From contig JAJRUN010000138.1 in assembly GCA_024277755.1 (NCBI GenBank), positions 1-44,627 on the forward strand: a DNA stretch of 44,627 bases. The letters are read 5' to 3'. Numbering within the stretch: the first letter of the stretch is position 1; every line of letters starts with the position of its first letter. This DNA comes from Gammaproteobacteria bacterium. Its GTDB lineage: Bacteria > Pseudomonadota > Gammaproteobacteria > Tenderiales > Tenderiaceae. The translations under genes and the position numbers were made by a program. The notes beneath the pieces are model-generated. The model searched no databases. It was given only the letters and a program-made list of their open reading frames with translations, and had not been told where the DNA came from. Shown piece by piece: positions 1 through 9,508 of this stretch.

Positions 1-1725
1 AACAACCACCCCGAACGACAAATAGATTATTTCAGTTTGCAGTCAGCCGATGCCCGTGCCGTCATGCAACGCGAACGCCACGGCACCCTGTTCATGGATA
101 ACGAACGCACGCTTGATCTTTACCTGCGCGCCATGTGGCCTGCCGCCGAAGATGAAGGGCTTCCCATGCTAGTGCCCTACTCAGAAGCCTTTGACGAACT
201 GCGCAAACCACAACCCTATTTTGATCAGCTCGGTTTTCGAATTCCAGATGTCTTTGATGATAAACACGGTGTCACAGGCATGAACCGCTACCGCTCAGTG
301 CTGGCCCATATGGCGGCACACCAGCGCTGGAGCGGCCGACTGATTGCCGACAACTACAGTCCATTCCAACGTATCTCGGTTGAGACATTTGAAGACTGCC
401 GCGTCGATACATTGTCCATGCAAAAATACCCCGGCCTGCGCAAACTCATCATGGCTTTACACCCCCGCCCCGATGAATTTGCCTGCAACCCGAAAGAAGA
501 GTCCTGCATTCTCCACCGCCTGGCCATGATATCCTACGCCATGCTAGTGCCGGGCCACGGCTACGAAAATAAATTCGTCAATGAGTTTGCTGAAAAATTC
601 CGTGACACAATGAAGCAAGGCGAAAGCAGCACCAAAGAAATGGCCAGCCTGGGGCTGTCATTTGTGGCTCGCACACGCCTGCAGTCAGATCAGTCACCCA
701 AAATTCATTTCAAAGACACCGAAGTCCATTACCGCGACGATAACCGCCATCTGTGGCAGTTCATCGAAGAAGGTGATGAAGAGGAAATGTGGGACAAGCG
801 TGAAGCCAAGACAGAAAAAGAGGAACAGGGCCTGCCACCGCGCCACTATCCCGAGTGGGACTACAACAGCAACAGCTACCGCCCCGACTGGGTCAGTCTC
901 TACGAGAGCCTGCACCCCTCTGGCAATGCCGCAGTGATCGACAAACTGCTGAGCAAACATGACGCCCTGGCCAAGCAACTCAAGCGTATGCTGGACATGC
1001 TCAAGCGACAAAACTACGTCCGCGTTCGCTATCAGGAAGAAGGCAGTGAACTGGATCTGGATGTCGCTATTCGTTCACTTATCGACTTCAAGAGCGGCGC
1101 CCAGCCCGACCCGCGCATTAACATGAGTCACCAGCACAACGACCGCAACATCGCCGTCATGCTGCTGCTTGATCTGTCCGAATCACTGAATGAAAAGGCT
1201 GCCGGATCAACCCAGACAATTCTTGAGCTGAGCCAGGAAGCCGTCGCCCTTACCTCATGGGCAGTTGAACAACTGGGTGACGAATTCGCCATCGCCGGAT
1301 TCTGTTCAAACTCACGCCATGAAGTGCGCTACCAGCACATAAAAGGCTTTGCCGAACACTGGGATGATGAAGTCAAAGGCCGCCTCGCCGCCATGGAAGC
1401 CGGCTATTCCACCCGTATGGGTGCCGCCATACGCCATGCATCCCACTATCTGCAAGCACGCAAAGCCGACAAAAAATTACTCCTGATCCTCACCGACGGT
1501 GAACCTGCCGACATTGATGTTCATGATGATCAACTGCTGATTCACGACAGCCGAAAAGCCGTTCAAGAGCTGGATCAAAAAGGCATTTTCACCTACTGCA
1601 TCAATCTTGACCCCAAGGCCGATGAGTATGTGCAAGATATCTTTGGTCAGCAATACACCGTCATCGACAAGGTAGAGAAATTACCTGAGAAACTGCCGCA
1701 GTTGTTTATGGCACTGACCAAGTAA
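1..1725 (+). CDS. CbbO/NorD-family vWA protein (5' end outside window)
   Basis: This is a CbbO/NorD-type protein, the partner of a MoxR-type AAA+ ATPase (CbbQ/NorQ) that activates Rubisco or nitric oxide reductase. The frame is open back to base 1, so the TTG at 37 is only the first start-like codon and the gene is cut by the window edge. The last ~200 residues form a vWA domain with a complete MIDAS: DLSES, a downstream ST in GYSTRMG, and LTDGEPAD. An acidic linker (EEGDEEEMWDK) lies before it. The cbbQ/norQ partner should lie to the left. The family call is firm. Whether it serves Rubisco or NO reductase cannot be decided here. Confidence 0.85.
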   Translation, partial: NNHPERQIDYFSLQSADARAVMQRERHGTLFMDNERTLDLYLRAMWPAAEDEGLPMLVPYSEAFDELRKPQPYFDQLGFRIPDVFDDKHGVTGMNRYRSVLAHMAAHQRWSGRLIADNYSPFQRISVETFEDCRVDTLSMQKYPGLRKLIMALHPRPDEFACNPKEESCILHRLAMISYAMLVPGHGYENKFVNEFAEKFRDTMKQGESSTKEMASLGLSFVARTRLQSDQSPKIHFKDTEVHYRDDNRHLWQFIEEGDEEEMWDKREAKTEKEEQGLPPRHYPEWDYNSNSYRPDWVSLYESLHPSGNAAVIDKLLSKHDALAKQLKRMLDMLKRQNYVRVRYQEEGSELDLDVAIRSLIDFKSGAQPDPRINMSHQHNDRNIAVMLLLDLSESLNEKAAGSTQTILELSQEAVALTSWAVEQLGDEFAIAGFCSNSRHEVRYQHIKGFAEHWDDEVKGRLAAMEAGYSTRMGAAIRHASHYLQARKADKKLLLILTDGEPADIDVHDDQLLIHDSRKAVQELDQKGIFTYCINLDPKADEYVQDIFGQQYTVIDKVEKLPEKLPQLFMALTK

Positions 1726-1728
1726 ACC

Positions 1729-1760
1729 GTCACAAAGGCCTCACGGGAGGCCTTTGTGAC
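1729..1760. terminator. Perfect 14-bp stem-loop after the CbbO/NorD gene
   Basis: GTCACAAAGGCCTC is followed by a 4-nt loop and its exact complement, four bases after the stop codon. No T-run follows, so it may act as a mRNA 3'-end stabiliser or a weak terminator rather than a classical intrinsic terminator. Confidence 0.6.
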
Positions 1761-1904
1761 TCACGACAGTCAAACAACCCAGCAACCAGGTCGCAACACA
1801 GCAATACTTTTGAGCCATTAAACCAGCGCAATCCATCCGGCAACCTTGCACCCCGGCAACTCAACTGAAATACTCAGAACCCCACTGACAACCGGAGCAA
1901 CAAA

Positions 1905-2426
1905 ATGAGACCAATCGCCAGCCTCTTTCTGTTTCTCATTGTTTTCATCCCAACCACCCAGGCAGCTGACGACAGTCCGGCTTATGTTGAAATCACAATC
2001 AACGGCCTGGAAGAGATTGCGCCCCCCCTAAACCGCCTCGCAGACGCGGTTAAAACGCTGTCTCAATCGGACAAACTAAGCCCAGAAGATCAACACAAAA
2101 TCATCGCCATCATTGATGAAATGAGACTGCTCACAGAAAAACTCGACCACAGCATCGAAACCACCCAACAAAAGGTCAGTCAAACTCAGGCAGAAATCAG
2201 CGCCTCAATCAGGCAAATGATCATGCTGGCACTGCTGGGGTTAATGGTAACTGTAGGAATTATTTTTGCTGCCATCTTTATGCTTTTTAAAGTTCAGATT
2301 TCGCCACTGGTCAACTCAACCTCATCAAGCCTGGATAAATTCTCAGAGGCAATGGACAACCTCTCCTCAGCGACAAAAACCATCAATAATCACAACGAAC
2401 AACATGGCAAAAAAACCAGCAAATAA
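1905..2426 (+). CDS. Small exported/membrane protein with coiled coil
   Basis: No family recognised. The 173-residue protein starts with a clear signal peptide (cleavage expected near TQAADD, residue ~21). A helical, coiled-coil-prone stretch follows at about residues 60-105 and contains ETTQQKVSQTQAEISAS. One strong membrane segment lies around 108-130 (LALLGLMVTVGIIFAAIFML), followed by a polar serine/asparagine-rich tail. GGAG lies 7 nt before the ATG, supporting the start. The layout resembles a signal-transduction stalk without an output domain. It sits just before a signalling block, but no function is claimed. Confidence 0.7.
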   Translation: MRPIASLFLFLIVFIPTTQAADDSPAYVEITINGLEEIAPPLNRLADAVKTLSQSDKLSPEDQHKIIAIIDEMRLLTEKLDHSIETTQQKVSQTQAEISASIRQMIMLALLGLMVTVGIIFAAIFMLFKVQISPLVNSTSSSLDKFSEAMDNLSSATKTINNHNEQHGKKTSK

Positions 2427-2552
2427 ACAAAATACCCCCCAATATTTCAGCTGTTTAACAACAAGTAGTTGCCCTACCCCTCAGGCTACATCAGAATATA
2501 GCTAAACATCACCCACTTACTTAAGCTTACTTAAGAAACAACTCAATCAAAA

Positions 2553-3428
2553 ATGAAGAAAAACAGCATGTTTAAGTGTGCCATAAACATTATTTCTGTT
2601 TTAATTTTACTGTTTAGCCACAACAGCTTTGCCGATATTCATGACAAAATCATACGCTTTGGTTCTATCGCCATGGACACACCACAGGTAATGCATAAAC
2701 GCCTGCTACCCTTAACCCAATACCTGAGCCAGGAGCTGCAATGTCGAGTAGAACTGGTGGTAGCAGCCAATATGAGTACCGCCATTCAAAATATTTCAGC
2801 GGGAAACGTCCACCTTTCCTACCTCTCCCCGGTTGCCTATATTCGCTCTCAAGAAAAAGCAGACACTCGCTTGATCGTCAAAACCATCACCAATCACCTG
2901 CCAGGCTTTAAATTAAACATCATCGTCCGTAATGACAGCAGCATCCACACTGTAGATCAGTTAATCAACAAACGCTTTGCCTTTGGCGACCCGTCAGCTT
3001 TATTACAACGCGCCATTTTCAGCAGCACAGGCATAAACGTCAAACAGCTAAAACATTATGCTTTTCTCGACCATCATGACAACATTATTCGCGGGGTAAT
3101 GCACCGTGACTACGATGCCGGCATAGTCAAAGACACCATGGCATACAAGTGGCGTAACAAAGGAATTCGGACAATTTACAGCTCGAATGAATTACCCCCA
3201 TTTAACATTACCGCCGCGCCAATACTCGACAAGCAGCTATACCAGAAAATTCGCACTGCATTTTTAAAACTGGATATAAACAACCCCGCACACCAGGAAG
3301 TTATCAGGGGGCTTGATCCCATATATACAGGCTTTGGAGCTGTAGAAGACAACGAATACAACACTATTCGAACACTCATCCAGCCATTCGAAATGAACAA
3401 TGGCAAATCGCCATTAAACCTGAAGTGA
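2553..3428 (+). CDS. PhnD-like periplasmic substrate-binding protein
   Basis: This 291-residue exported protein has a signal peptide ending near SFADI. The fold signature is of the PhnD/phosphate-phosphonate (type 2 periplasmic) binding family: a start with IRFGSIAMDTPQVMHKRLLPL, then NISAGNVHLSYLSPVAY, and a hinge-region IVKDTMAYKW. No permease or ATPase genes are beside it. Its stop overlaps the GTG start of the GGDEF-EAL gene (GTGA), so the two are probably translationally coupled. This suggests it acts as a ligand sensor for the cyclic-di-GMP enzyme rather than as a transporter component. The ligand is unknown. Confidence 0.8.
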   Translation: MKKNSMFKCAINIISVLILLFSHNSFADIHDKIIRFGSIAMDTPQVMHKRLLPLTQYLSQELQCRVELVVAANMSTAIQNISAGNVHLSYLSPVAYIRSQEKADTRLIVKTITNHLPGFKLNIIVRNDSSIHTVDQLINKRFAFGDPSALLQRAIFSSTGINVKQLKHYAFLDHHDNIIRGVMHRDYDAGIVKDTMAYKWRNKGIRTIYSSNELPPFNITAAPILDKQLYQKIRTAFLKLDINNPAHQEVIRGLDPIYTGFGAVEDNEYNTIRTLIQPFEMNNGKSPLNLK

Positions 3429-5821
3429 ACAAAAACGTTCTCCATAGACTAGGTAAATTCATCTGGCCGCAGCACTTGCGTTATCAGCTGGCATTCATTT
3501 TTGCCGCCATCATTTCAACCGCAATCGTTACCTTTAGCCTGCAACTGTCAAATGAAGAGGCCAAAACACTGACAAATGAGTTACAAAAACACTCCGCCGC
3601 CCTGGCTGAAAACATTGCCAGCGCCTCAGCACAATACCTGCTGGTTCGTGATTACACATCAATTGAAAACATACTCATTGGGGCCGCAAAGTTCCCAGGC
3701 ATTATGCATATTGAAGTCACAGATATACGCGGCAAAATTATTGGCGCCGTTGAAAAAGATATTCACCAACGTATTAAGCCAAAATACGGCGTTCAAGCAC
3801 TAAGCCCCCCAGCCAACCAGGATCAATCCATCATCATAAGTGCGCATAAAATGTTGATATGGCAACCCGTCAACCTATCCAGCACCATTGGCTGGGTACG
3901 CATTATTTATGACCTGAAGCCTATCGAAGAAATGGCCGCAAAAATATGGGAAAACAACCTCAACAAAGGAGGCATAATTGTCATCATTAGCTTTTTTATC
4001 ATCATCATCGTTCTTCATCGTCCCACCCTGTCCTTGTCTCGCTACACCGACTTTGCCGACCAGCTTAACCAGAACCTGGGGCAGCAGGTAGAGATAGATA
4101 ACCATGCCATTGAATTCACGCGGCTTGGTGCGGCACTCAATCACACCTCGCGGCAACTCAAGCAGCAGGATGACGAGCTAAACACCTTGCTAGCGGATCT
4201 TCGACGCGTAGCAGTAATGGCGGAATACAGCCCCAATATTGTTTTCTCAATGAACCGCGATGGAAAAATAGTTTATTCAAACCACCAGGCCAACCTGCTC
4301 ATGTCGCAGCACCAGCTATCGCGTGATGACCTAACACGTTTACTGCCTAAGGAATTCAAAAAAATTCGTCAGAACTGTTTTGAGAAAGGAGTTCTCAAAA
4401 AAAATGCCGAATCCGTTTTCGCTGACATCACTTACCTGTGGAGCTTTTCTCCCTTTCACGAACAGAGTCTACTGCACTGTTATGCCATAGACATTAGCGA
4501 ACGCAAAAGGGCACAGGAAGAACTAATCAAGCAAGCCAACATAGACCCACTTACCGGCTTACCCAACCGCAACCTTGCCCTCGACAGACTTGAACAGGCC
4601 ATTACACGCGCCCACCGTGAAAAGCATCTTGTTTGTGTGATGTTTATTGACCTGGACAGATTTAAAACCGTCAACGATTCATTTGGCCACAGCACTGGTG
4701 ACAGACTATTGGAGCAGGTTGCCAAACGCATCCTAAACAGTGTCCGTGAAGGTGATACTGTCGCTCGACTAGGCGGCGATGAGTTCCTGGTCATTCTTGA
4801 CGGGATTGATGCTGCGATTCACTCCGAACACTATGCTGAGCGCATTTTAGAAACACTGAATCACCCTTTTCATCTTGCCAACAACGAATTTTTTGTTGGT
4901 GCCAGTATCGGAATTTCCATTTACCCAGACGATGACACCGCACCATTACTGCTCTTAAGAAACGCAGACACAGCAATGTATCAAGCTAAAAATAATGGCC
5001 GCGGCGGTTTCAGCTTTTTCACCCAGGCGCTGAATGATGAAGCCGTGCTGCGAGTCAAGATGGAAACCCGTCTCAGGCATGCCATCAAAAATAATGAGCT
5101 ACACCTCGAATATCAACCTCAGGTCTGCGCTAAAACAGGACAACTGAAAGGTGTCGAGGCACTGGCCAGGTGGAACAGCCCTGAGCTAAATATCGTCCCA
5201 CCCACCACATTCATTCCTTTAGCAGAAGATACTGGTCTTATTCTTGAAATCGGAGAGTGGATTCTAAAAACAGCCTGTCAGGATTTAAGCGACTGGATGA
5301 AACTAACCCCCTCGTCATTATCTGTTGCAGTCAATATGTCGTCACGTCAATTCCGCTCAGAAAAACTCATTGACACAATCAAGCAAACATTAGCTGATAC
5401 GGGAATTTTAGCGACCCAATTGGAACTGGAGATCACTGAAGGCCTGCTGCTTGATGACTCACCCAGAACACTCGAGATGCTCAATGAACTAAAAGCGATG
5501 GAGATAAGCCTGGCACTGGATGACTTTGGGACAGGCTATTCATCTCTCAGCTATCTAAAACGATACCCATTCGACATTCTAAAAATAGACCAATCCTTTG
5601 TCCGTGACATCACGACCGATCCTGGTGATGCAGCTGTCTGCCAGACGATAATTGCTATTGCCGGCAAGCTAGGAATGAAAGTCATTGGCGAAGGCGTAGA
5701 AACAAAGGCTCAACTTGACTTTCTCGCCCAGAATGGCGTCGACCTAATCCAAGGCTATTACTACAGTAAACCACTCAATGCCGTTGATTTTGCTCACTAT
5801 CTGAAAAACTCTGAAACATAA
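3425..5821 (+). CDS. Membrane-bound PAS-GGDEF-EAL cyclic-di-GMP enzyme
   Basis: Synthesis and/or hydrolysis of cyclic-di-GMP at the inner membrane. The 798-residue protein has a membrane helix near 20-40, a periplasmic sensor region to ~180, a second helix ~182-198, and a PAS-like segment ~262-360. The GGDEF domain has an intact GGDEF at 450-454 and an I-site RxxD at 441-444. The EAL domain has EAL at 578-580 plus DDFGTGYSS and the late GEGVET motif. Both catalytic signatures are intact, so it may be bifunctional. The GTG start overlaps the stop of the PhnD-like gene by 4 bp. The periplasmic domain could read that protein's ligand state. Confidence 0.92.
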   Translation: MNKNVLHRLGKFIWPQHLRYQLAFIFAAIISTAIVTFSLQLSNEEAKTLTNELQKHSAALAENIASASAQYLLVRDYTSIENILIGAAKFPGIMHIEVTDIRGKIIGAVEKDIHQRIKPKYGVQALSPPANQDQSIIISAHKMLIWQPVNLSSTIGWVRIIYDLKPIEEMAAKIWENNLNKGGIIVIISFFIIIIVLHRPTLSLSRYTDFADQLNQNLGQQVEIDNHAIEFTRLGAALNHTSRQLKQQDDELNTLLADLRRVAVMAEYSPNIVFSMNRDGKIVYSNHQANLLMSQHQLSRDDLTRLLPKEFKKIRQNCFEKGVLKKNAESVFADITYLWSFSPFHEQSLLHCYAIDISERKRAQEELIKQANIDPLTGLPNRNLALDRLEQAITRAHREKHLVCVMFIDLDRFKTVNDSFGHSTGDRLLEQVAKRILNSVREGDTVARLGGDEFLVILDGIDAAIHSEHYAERILETLNHPFHLANNEFFVGASIGISIYPDDDTAPLLLLRNADTAMYQAKNNGRGGFSFFTQALNDEAVLRVKMETRLRHAIKNNELHLEYQPQVCAKTGQLKGVEALARWNSPELNIVPPTTFIPLAEDTGLILEIGEWILKTACQDLSDWMKLTPSSLSVAVNMSSRQFRSEKLIDTIKQTLADTGILATQLELEITEGLLLDDSPRTLEMLNELKAMEISLALDDFGTGYSSLSYLKRYPFDILKIDQSFVRDITTDPGDAAVCQTIIAIAGKLGMKVIGEGVETKAQLDFLAQNGVDLIQGYYYSKPLNAVDFAHYLKNSET

Positions 5822-5893
5822 GCAAACAAAAATGAGGTACCATCAAGTCAAAAATGCGTCAACCTAAACAAATAACAGGGTCTCACAGATACT

Positions 5894-6967
5894 ATGAGCA
5901 AAAGATCTGCTGATAAAATCATAGAATCCATTATTCACGTCACAGGGCACGACGACCGTGAATTGCTCGAAGCAAGCCTTGCCAGCACCCTCTACGAATT
6001 ACTTAATCTCAACCGCGTTTCCCTCTACAGAATATTTTATGAGCACAATCAACCCCAGTGTTATCTGGCATTAGAAATTGACAGCGACCAAGCCCTGGTT
6101 CGCCATAGTGGCGATGTTCTTTCGACAGGCGAACTCAATGCATTAACCAGCCTGAAAGAAAGCCTGGCCTCAAAACAGCCCGCAACAACAGTATTGAGTG
6201 ATGGGTCAACACTCTACAGTCACCCCGTCATCAATCATCTTGGCAATATCTCCAGCGTGTTCTGCCTCCGTGGCAGCGACATTCACACATATGAGAATGA
6301 ACGCTTTATCGACGGCTATTTTCAAATCTATAACAACTATCTACACCTGATGGATGAAAGTGAGCACGACACCCTGACCGGACTGCTCAATCGCAGAACC
6401 TTCGACAAAAACCTGGAAAAAATACTCGCCGAATGGCATAAAAACCTGGATCAGAACGACCCGGTAACTGAACCTCAACAACCACCACTGCGGCGGCAGG
6501 CCAATGATAAAAAGGCCAACTGGCTCACGGTCATCGATATCGACCATTTCAAACAGGTCAATGATCAATATGGCCACCTCTATGGAGACGAAGTGCTGCT
6601 CCTGTTTGCCAACATCATGCGTGATTCATTTCGTGGTTACGACCGGCTGTTTCGCTTTGGTGGCGAAGAGTTTGTCATCATTCTGCGCACCACTGACCAG
6701 GCCGGCGCAGAAAAAACCCTGCAACGATTTCGTAATGCCATCGCCACCTACCCGTTCCCGCAAATTGGCCAGATCACCGCCAGCCTGGGGTACGTTGAAA
6801 TAACAGCCCACGCCATACCTGCTCAAATCCTCGGCAATGCTGACGAAGCACTCTACTACGCCAAACAACATGGTCGCAACCGTGTCTGTCAATATGAGCA
6901 ATTAATCGATAAAGGTGCAATAACCGCCGCCCCCGAACTGGACGATCAAGCCATTGAGTTATTCTAA
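5894..6967 (+). CDS. Diguanylate cyclase with N-terminal GAF-like domain
   Basis: Makes cyclic-di-GMP. The 357-residue protein has no signal peptide or membrane segment. Residues ~1-150 look like a GAF-type sensor. The GGDEF domain starts at DTLTGLLNRR (~159). Its active-site variant is GGEEF at 256-260, an active form in characterised cyclases, and an I-site RGYD lies at 247-250. A polar insert of about 25 residues (around DPVTEPQQPPLRRQ) follows the first helix of the GGDEF domain and is unusual for the family. The gene lies 72 bp after the GGDEF-EAL gene in the same direction. Confidence 0.9.
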   Translation: MSKRSADKIIESIIHVTGHDDRELLEASLASTLYELLNLNRVSLYRIFYEHNQPQCYLALEIDSDQALVRHSGDVLSTGELNALTSLKESLASKQPATTVLSDGSTLYSHPVINHLGNISSVFCLRGSDIHTYENERFIDGYFQIYNNYLHLMDESEHDTLTGLLNRRTFDKNLEKILAEWHKNLDQNDPVTEPQQPPLRRQANDKKANWLTVIDIDHFKQVNDQYGHLYGDEVLLLFANIMRDSFRGYDRLFRFGGEEFVIILRTTDQAGAEKTLQRFRNAIATYPFPQIGQITASLGYVEITAHAIPAQILGNADEALYYAKQHGRNRVCQYEQLIDKGAITAAPELDDQAIELF

Positions 6968-7080
6968 TAGCTGCACAATTAACAGACAAATAAACAATAA
7001 TCATATAGACAGCTAAAGCTTTTCGTTCAACAAACGTTAAATCTGAATGCAGCAATTTTAAAAGGTCAACACACACTTTT

Positions 7081-8712
7081 ATGGCACTATGGTCACTTAA
7101 AGGAAAATCAATACTCGTCATCGATGATTTTGCCGAAATGCGCTCAAACCTGCGCAATATGCTGCTACCGTTTGATGCCATCGATATCTCAACGGCAAGC
7201 AATGGCGATGATGCAATCGAGTTCATCAGCAGAAATATATACGACATCATTCTTTGTGATTACAATCTTGGCGAAGGCAAAGACGGCCAGCAAGTACTGG
7301 AAGAGGCCAAGCTTCGAGGACAACTTCCTTACTCAACCGTCTTTCTCATGGTAACCGCCGAGAGCACCACCTTCATGGTAATGGGGGCACTTGAACACCA
7401 GCCCGATGACTATCTGACTAAACCCTTCAACGCCAATATTCTTCAGAAAAGATTAAAAAAGGTATTGGATAAAAAAAGTCACCTAAAAAAACTCACCGTA
7501 GCCTTGCAAGAAGATAACAAAAGCCTGGCAATCGAACTCTGCGACCAGGAAATATCGACCAACCCGGGCCGTTGCAATGAACTTGTAAAACTCAAAACTG
7601 AACTACTGATTAATGAACAACGCTACGACGAAGCCAGAGAGATTTGTAACACCATCATTGCTGAACGAAACTTACCTTGGGCCACATTATGCAATGCAAA
7701 GATTTATTATTTTCAACAGGAATACGAAGCCGCCAAGAAAAATCTTGAAGAAATTATCGCCGAAAACCACAATTACGTCTCAGCATATGATTGGCTGGCA
7801 AAAACACTACTCAAATTAGGAAACCCTGTCACCGCCCAAAAGACGATTGAAGAAGCCATCGAATACTCACCAAAATCCGTAACACGTCAGCGCATGCTAG
7901 CAGAGACAGCCGAAACCAACCAAGACTTTATCACCGCTGAAACAGCTAGACGGCGAACCATTCGGACAGCAAAAAACTCGATACTCAGCGACCCGAATGA
8001 CTTTACCAAACTCGCTGACGCACAAATAAAAAATGACAACCCCAAAGAAGCACTCAAATCTATCGAGCGAGTCAAACATCAGTTCAAACACGATGAACAG
8101 GCACAAATTTCTGCGACGCTATCAAAAAGTAAAGTTCTCAAGGTAATGAAAAGGGAAAAGGAAAACGAAGCCTTAATTGATGAAGTTACAGTGATGGTAA
8201 AAAATATATCAACGCCACTAAAAAATAATTTAGCGCTAGAAGTCACTGAGTGTTTTCTAGCGCACGACAAGGCTGATGAAGCCCAAAACATCGTCGAACA
8301 ACTGGTCAGCAACAATCACGACAACCAGGAACTTCTCGACCAGGTCAGTCAGGTCTATAAAAATTCCGGTTCCGAGCTAGACCCCACCGCAATGGTGAAT
8401 AGTGTACGCAAAGAAATCAGAGGCATTAATAATAAAGGAGTAAAACTTCTTGAAGCAGGAAACATTGACGAAGCCATCGAACTGTTTGACCAGGCACTGG
8501 CAAAAACACCTGACAACCAAGCCCTCAACATAAATAGCGCACAAGCCTATATCATGAAAATAAAATCCAGCGGGCCAAGCAATCAGCTGTTGACAAAGGC
8601 ACGCACCTGTTTGGAAAAAACAGCCAACAATAAAAACCTTCAGCAACGCTACAAAACCTTAAACGCAGCCTATTGGAAGCTTTCAAAAAAACATAACTCA
8701 GCCATACTATGA
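7081..8712 (+). CDS. Response regulator: receiver domain fused to TPR repeats
   Basis: A phospho-acceptor protein with a protein-interaction output instead of a DNA-binding domain. The receiver domain fills residues ~10-130 and has the acidic pair D15-D16, phosphorylation site D60 (LCDYN), T92 and K114 (LTKPF). The remainder (to 543) is helical with TPR-like units such as YDWLAKTLLKLGNPVTAQK and GNIDEAIELFDQALAKTP. The stop overlaps the start of the histidine kinase gene by 4 bp (ATGA), which makes that kinase the likely partner. An imperfect AAAAGG lies 15 nt before the ATG. Confidence 0.88.
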   Translation: MALWSLKGKSILVIDDFAEMRSNLRNMLLPFDAIDISTASNGDDAIEFISRNIYDIILCDYNLGEGKDGQQVLEEAKLRGQLPYSTVFLMVTAESTTFMVMGALEHQPDDYLTKPFNANILQKRLKKVLDKKSHLKKLTVALQEDNKSLAIELCDQEISTNPGRCNELVKLKTELLINEQRYDEAREICNTIIAERNLPWATLCNAKIYYFQQEYEAAKKNLEEIIAENHNYVSAYDWLAKTLLKLGNPVTAQKTIEEAIEYSPKSVTRQRMLAETAETNQDFITAETARRRTIRTAKNSILSDPNDFTKLADAQIKNDNPKEALKSIERVKHQFKHDEQAQISATLSKSKVLKVMKREKENEALIDEVTVMVKNISTPLKNNLALEVTECFLAHDKADEAQNIVEQLVSNNHDNQELLDQVSQVYKNSGSELDPTAMVNSVRKEIRGINNKGVKLLEAGNIDEAIELFDQALAKTPDNQALNINSAQAYIMKIKSSGPSNQLLTKARTCLEKTANNKNLQQRYKTLNAAYWKLSKKHNSAIL

Positions 8713-9395
8713 CCGACAAAACCGACATCGATTTCAACACTGTCATGGCCAGCTCGGTTCATGACATGAAAAACTCGCTCAGCATCATCCTTAACAGTGC
8801 CGAAACACTTAGCAACGATGCCAGCCTGAACAAGGCCCAACACAAAGCCATCGACCTGTTACATATAGAAGGCGAACGTCTTAACAACAGTTTTATTCAA
8901 CTGCTGGCCCTGTATCGCATTGAAAATAAACAATACTCACTCAATATCGACAGCCACAACGTTTATGATTGCCTGGAAGAGGCCATGTTTGAGAATGAAA
9001 CTCTGCTCGCCCACCACAACATTGAACTCGAAATTCAATCCGACCAGGCGCTGGAATGGTTTTTCGATCGGGCCATGACCCTGGGCATTATCAATACCAT
9101 CATCAACAACGCCCTGCGCCATGCCAACAATAAGATTATTCTCGCAGCAAGTGATCAACAATCAGGGCTGATCATCAGTATCCTCGATGATGGGCCGGGT
9201 TATCCTGACACAATCCTCAATCGCAACGACACCGAGCAAGCAGGATTAAGCTTCAATAGTGGCAACACCGGCCTTGGCCTGCACTTTGCCAAAGTCGTCG
9301 CCGAAATGCATCGCAAAGGCGAACAGTATGGGCGCATAGAGATCAACAATAATGGCATTAATGGCGGAGGCCAATTCAGTATCCACCTCCCCTGA
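8709..9395 (+). CDS. Small soluble sensor histidine kinase
   Basis: Autophosphorylates and likely donates to the preceding receiver-TPR protein. The 228-residue protein consists only of a dimerisation/phosphoacceptor domain (SSVHDMKNSL, H18) and a HATPase domain: N box INTIINNALRHA, G1 DDGPGY, G2 GNTGLGLHFAK. There is no sensor or membrane domain, so signal input must come from a partner. The start overlaps the previous stop (ATGA), indicating coupled translation. Confidence 0.88.
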   Translation: MTDKTDIDFNTVMASSVHDMKNSLSIILNSAETLSNDASLNKAQHKAIDLLHIEGERLNNSFIQLLALYRIENKQYSLNIDSHNVYDCLEEAMFENETLLAHHNIELEIQSDQALEWFFDRAMTLGIINTIINNALRHANNKIILAASDQQSGLIISILDDGPGYPDTILNRNDTEQAGLSFNSGNTGLGLHFAKVVAEMHRKGEQYGRIEINNNGINGGGQFSIHLP

Positions 9396-9508
9396 GCGCA
9401 ATATCCAGCCCCGGCGGCACCAAGACCAGCAAAGCGAATCTGTGTGCCGTACTATCCAAGTTGCAAGACTTTGTTAACATTGAGCCAAACATGTTGTCAT
9501 AATAGACC

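Noticed and set aside
6774..7250. 158-codon minus-strand frame spanning the gap before the receiver-TPR gene
   Set aside because: It overlaps two well-supported genes antisense, has no recognisable protein features and no start signal.
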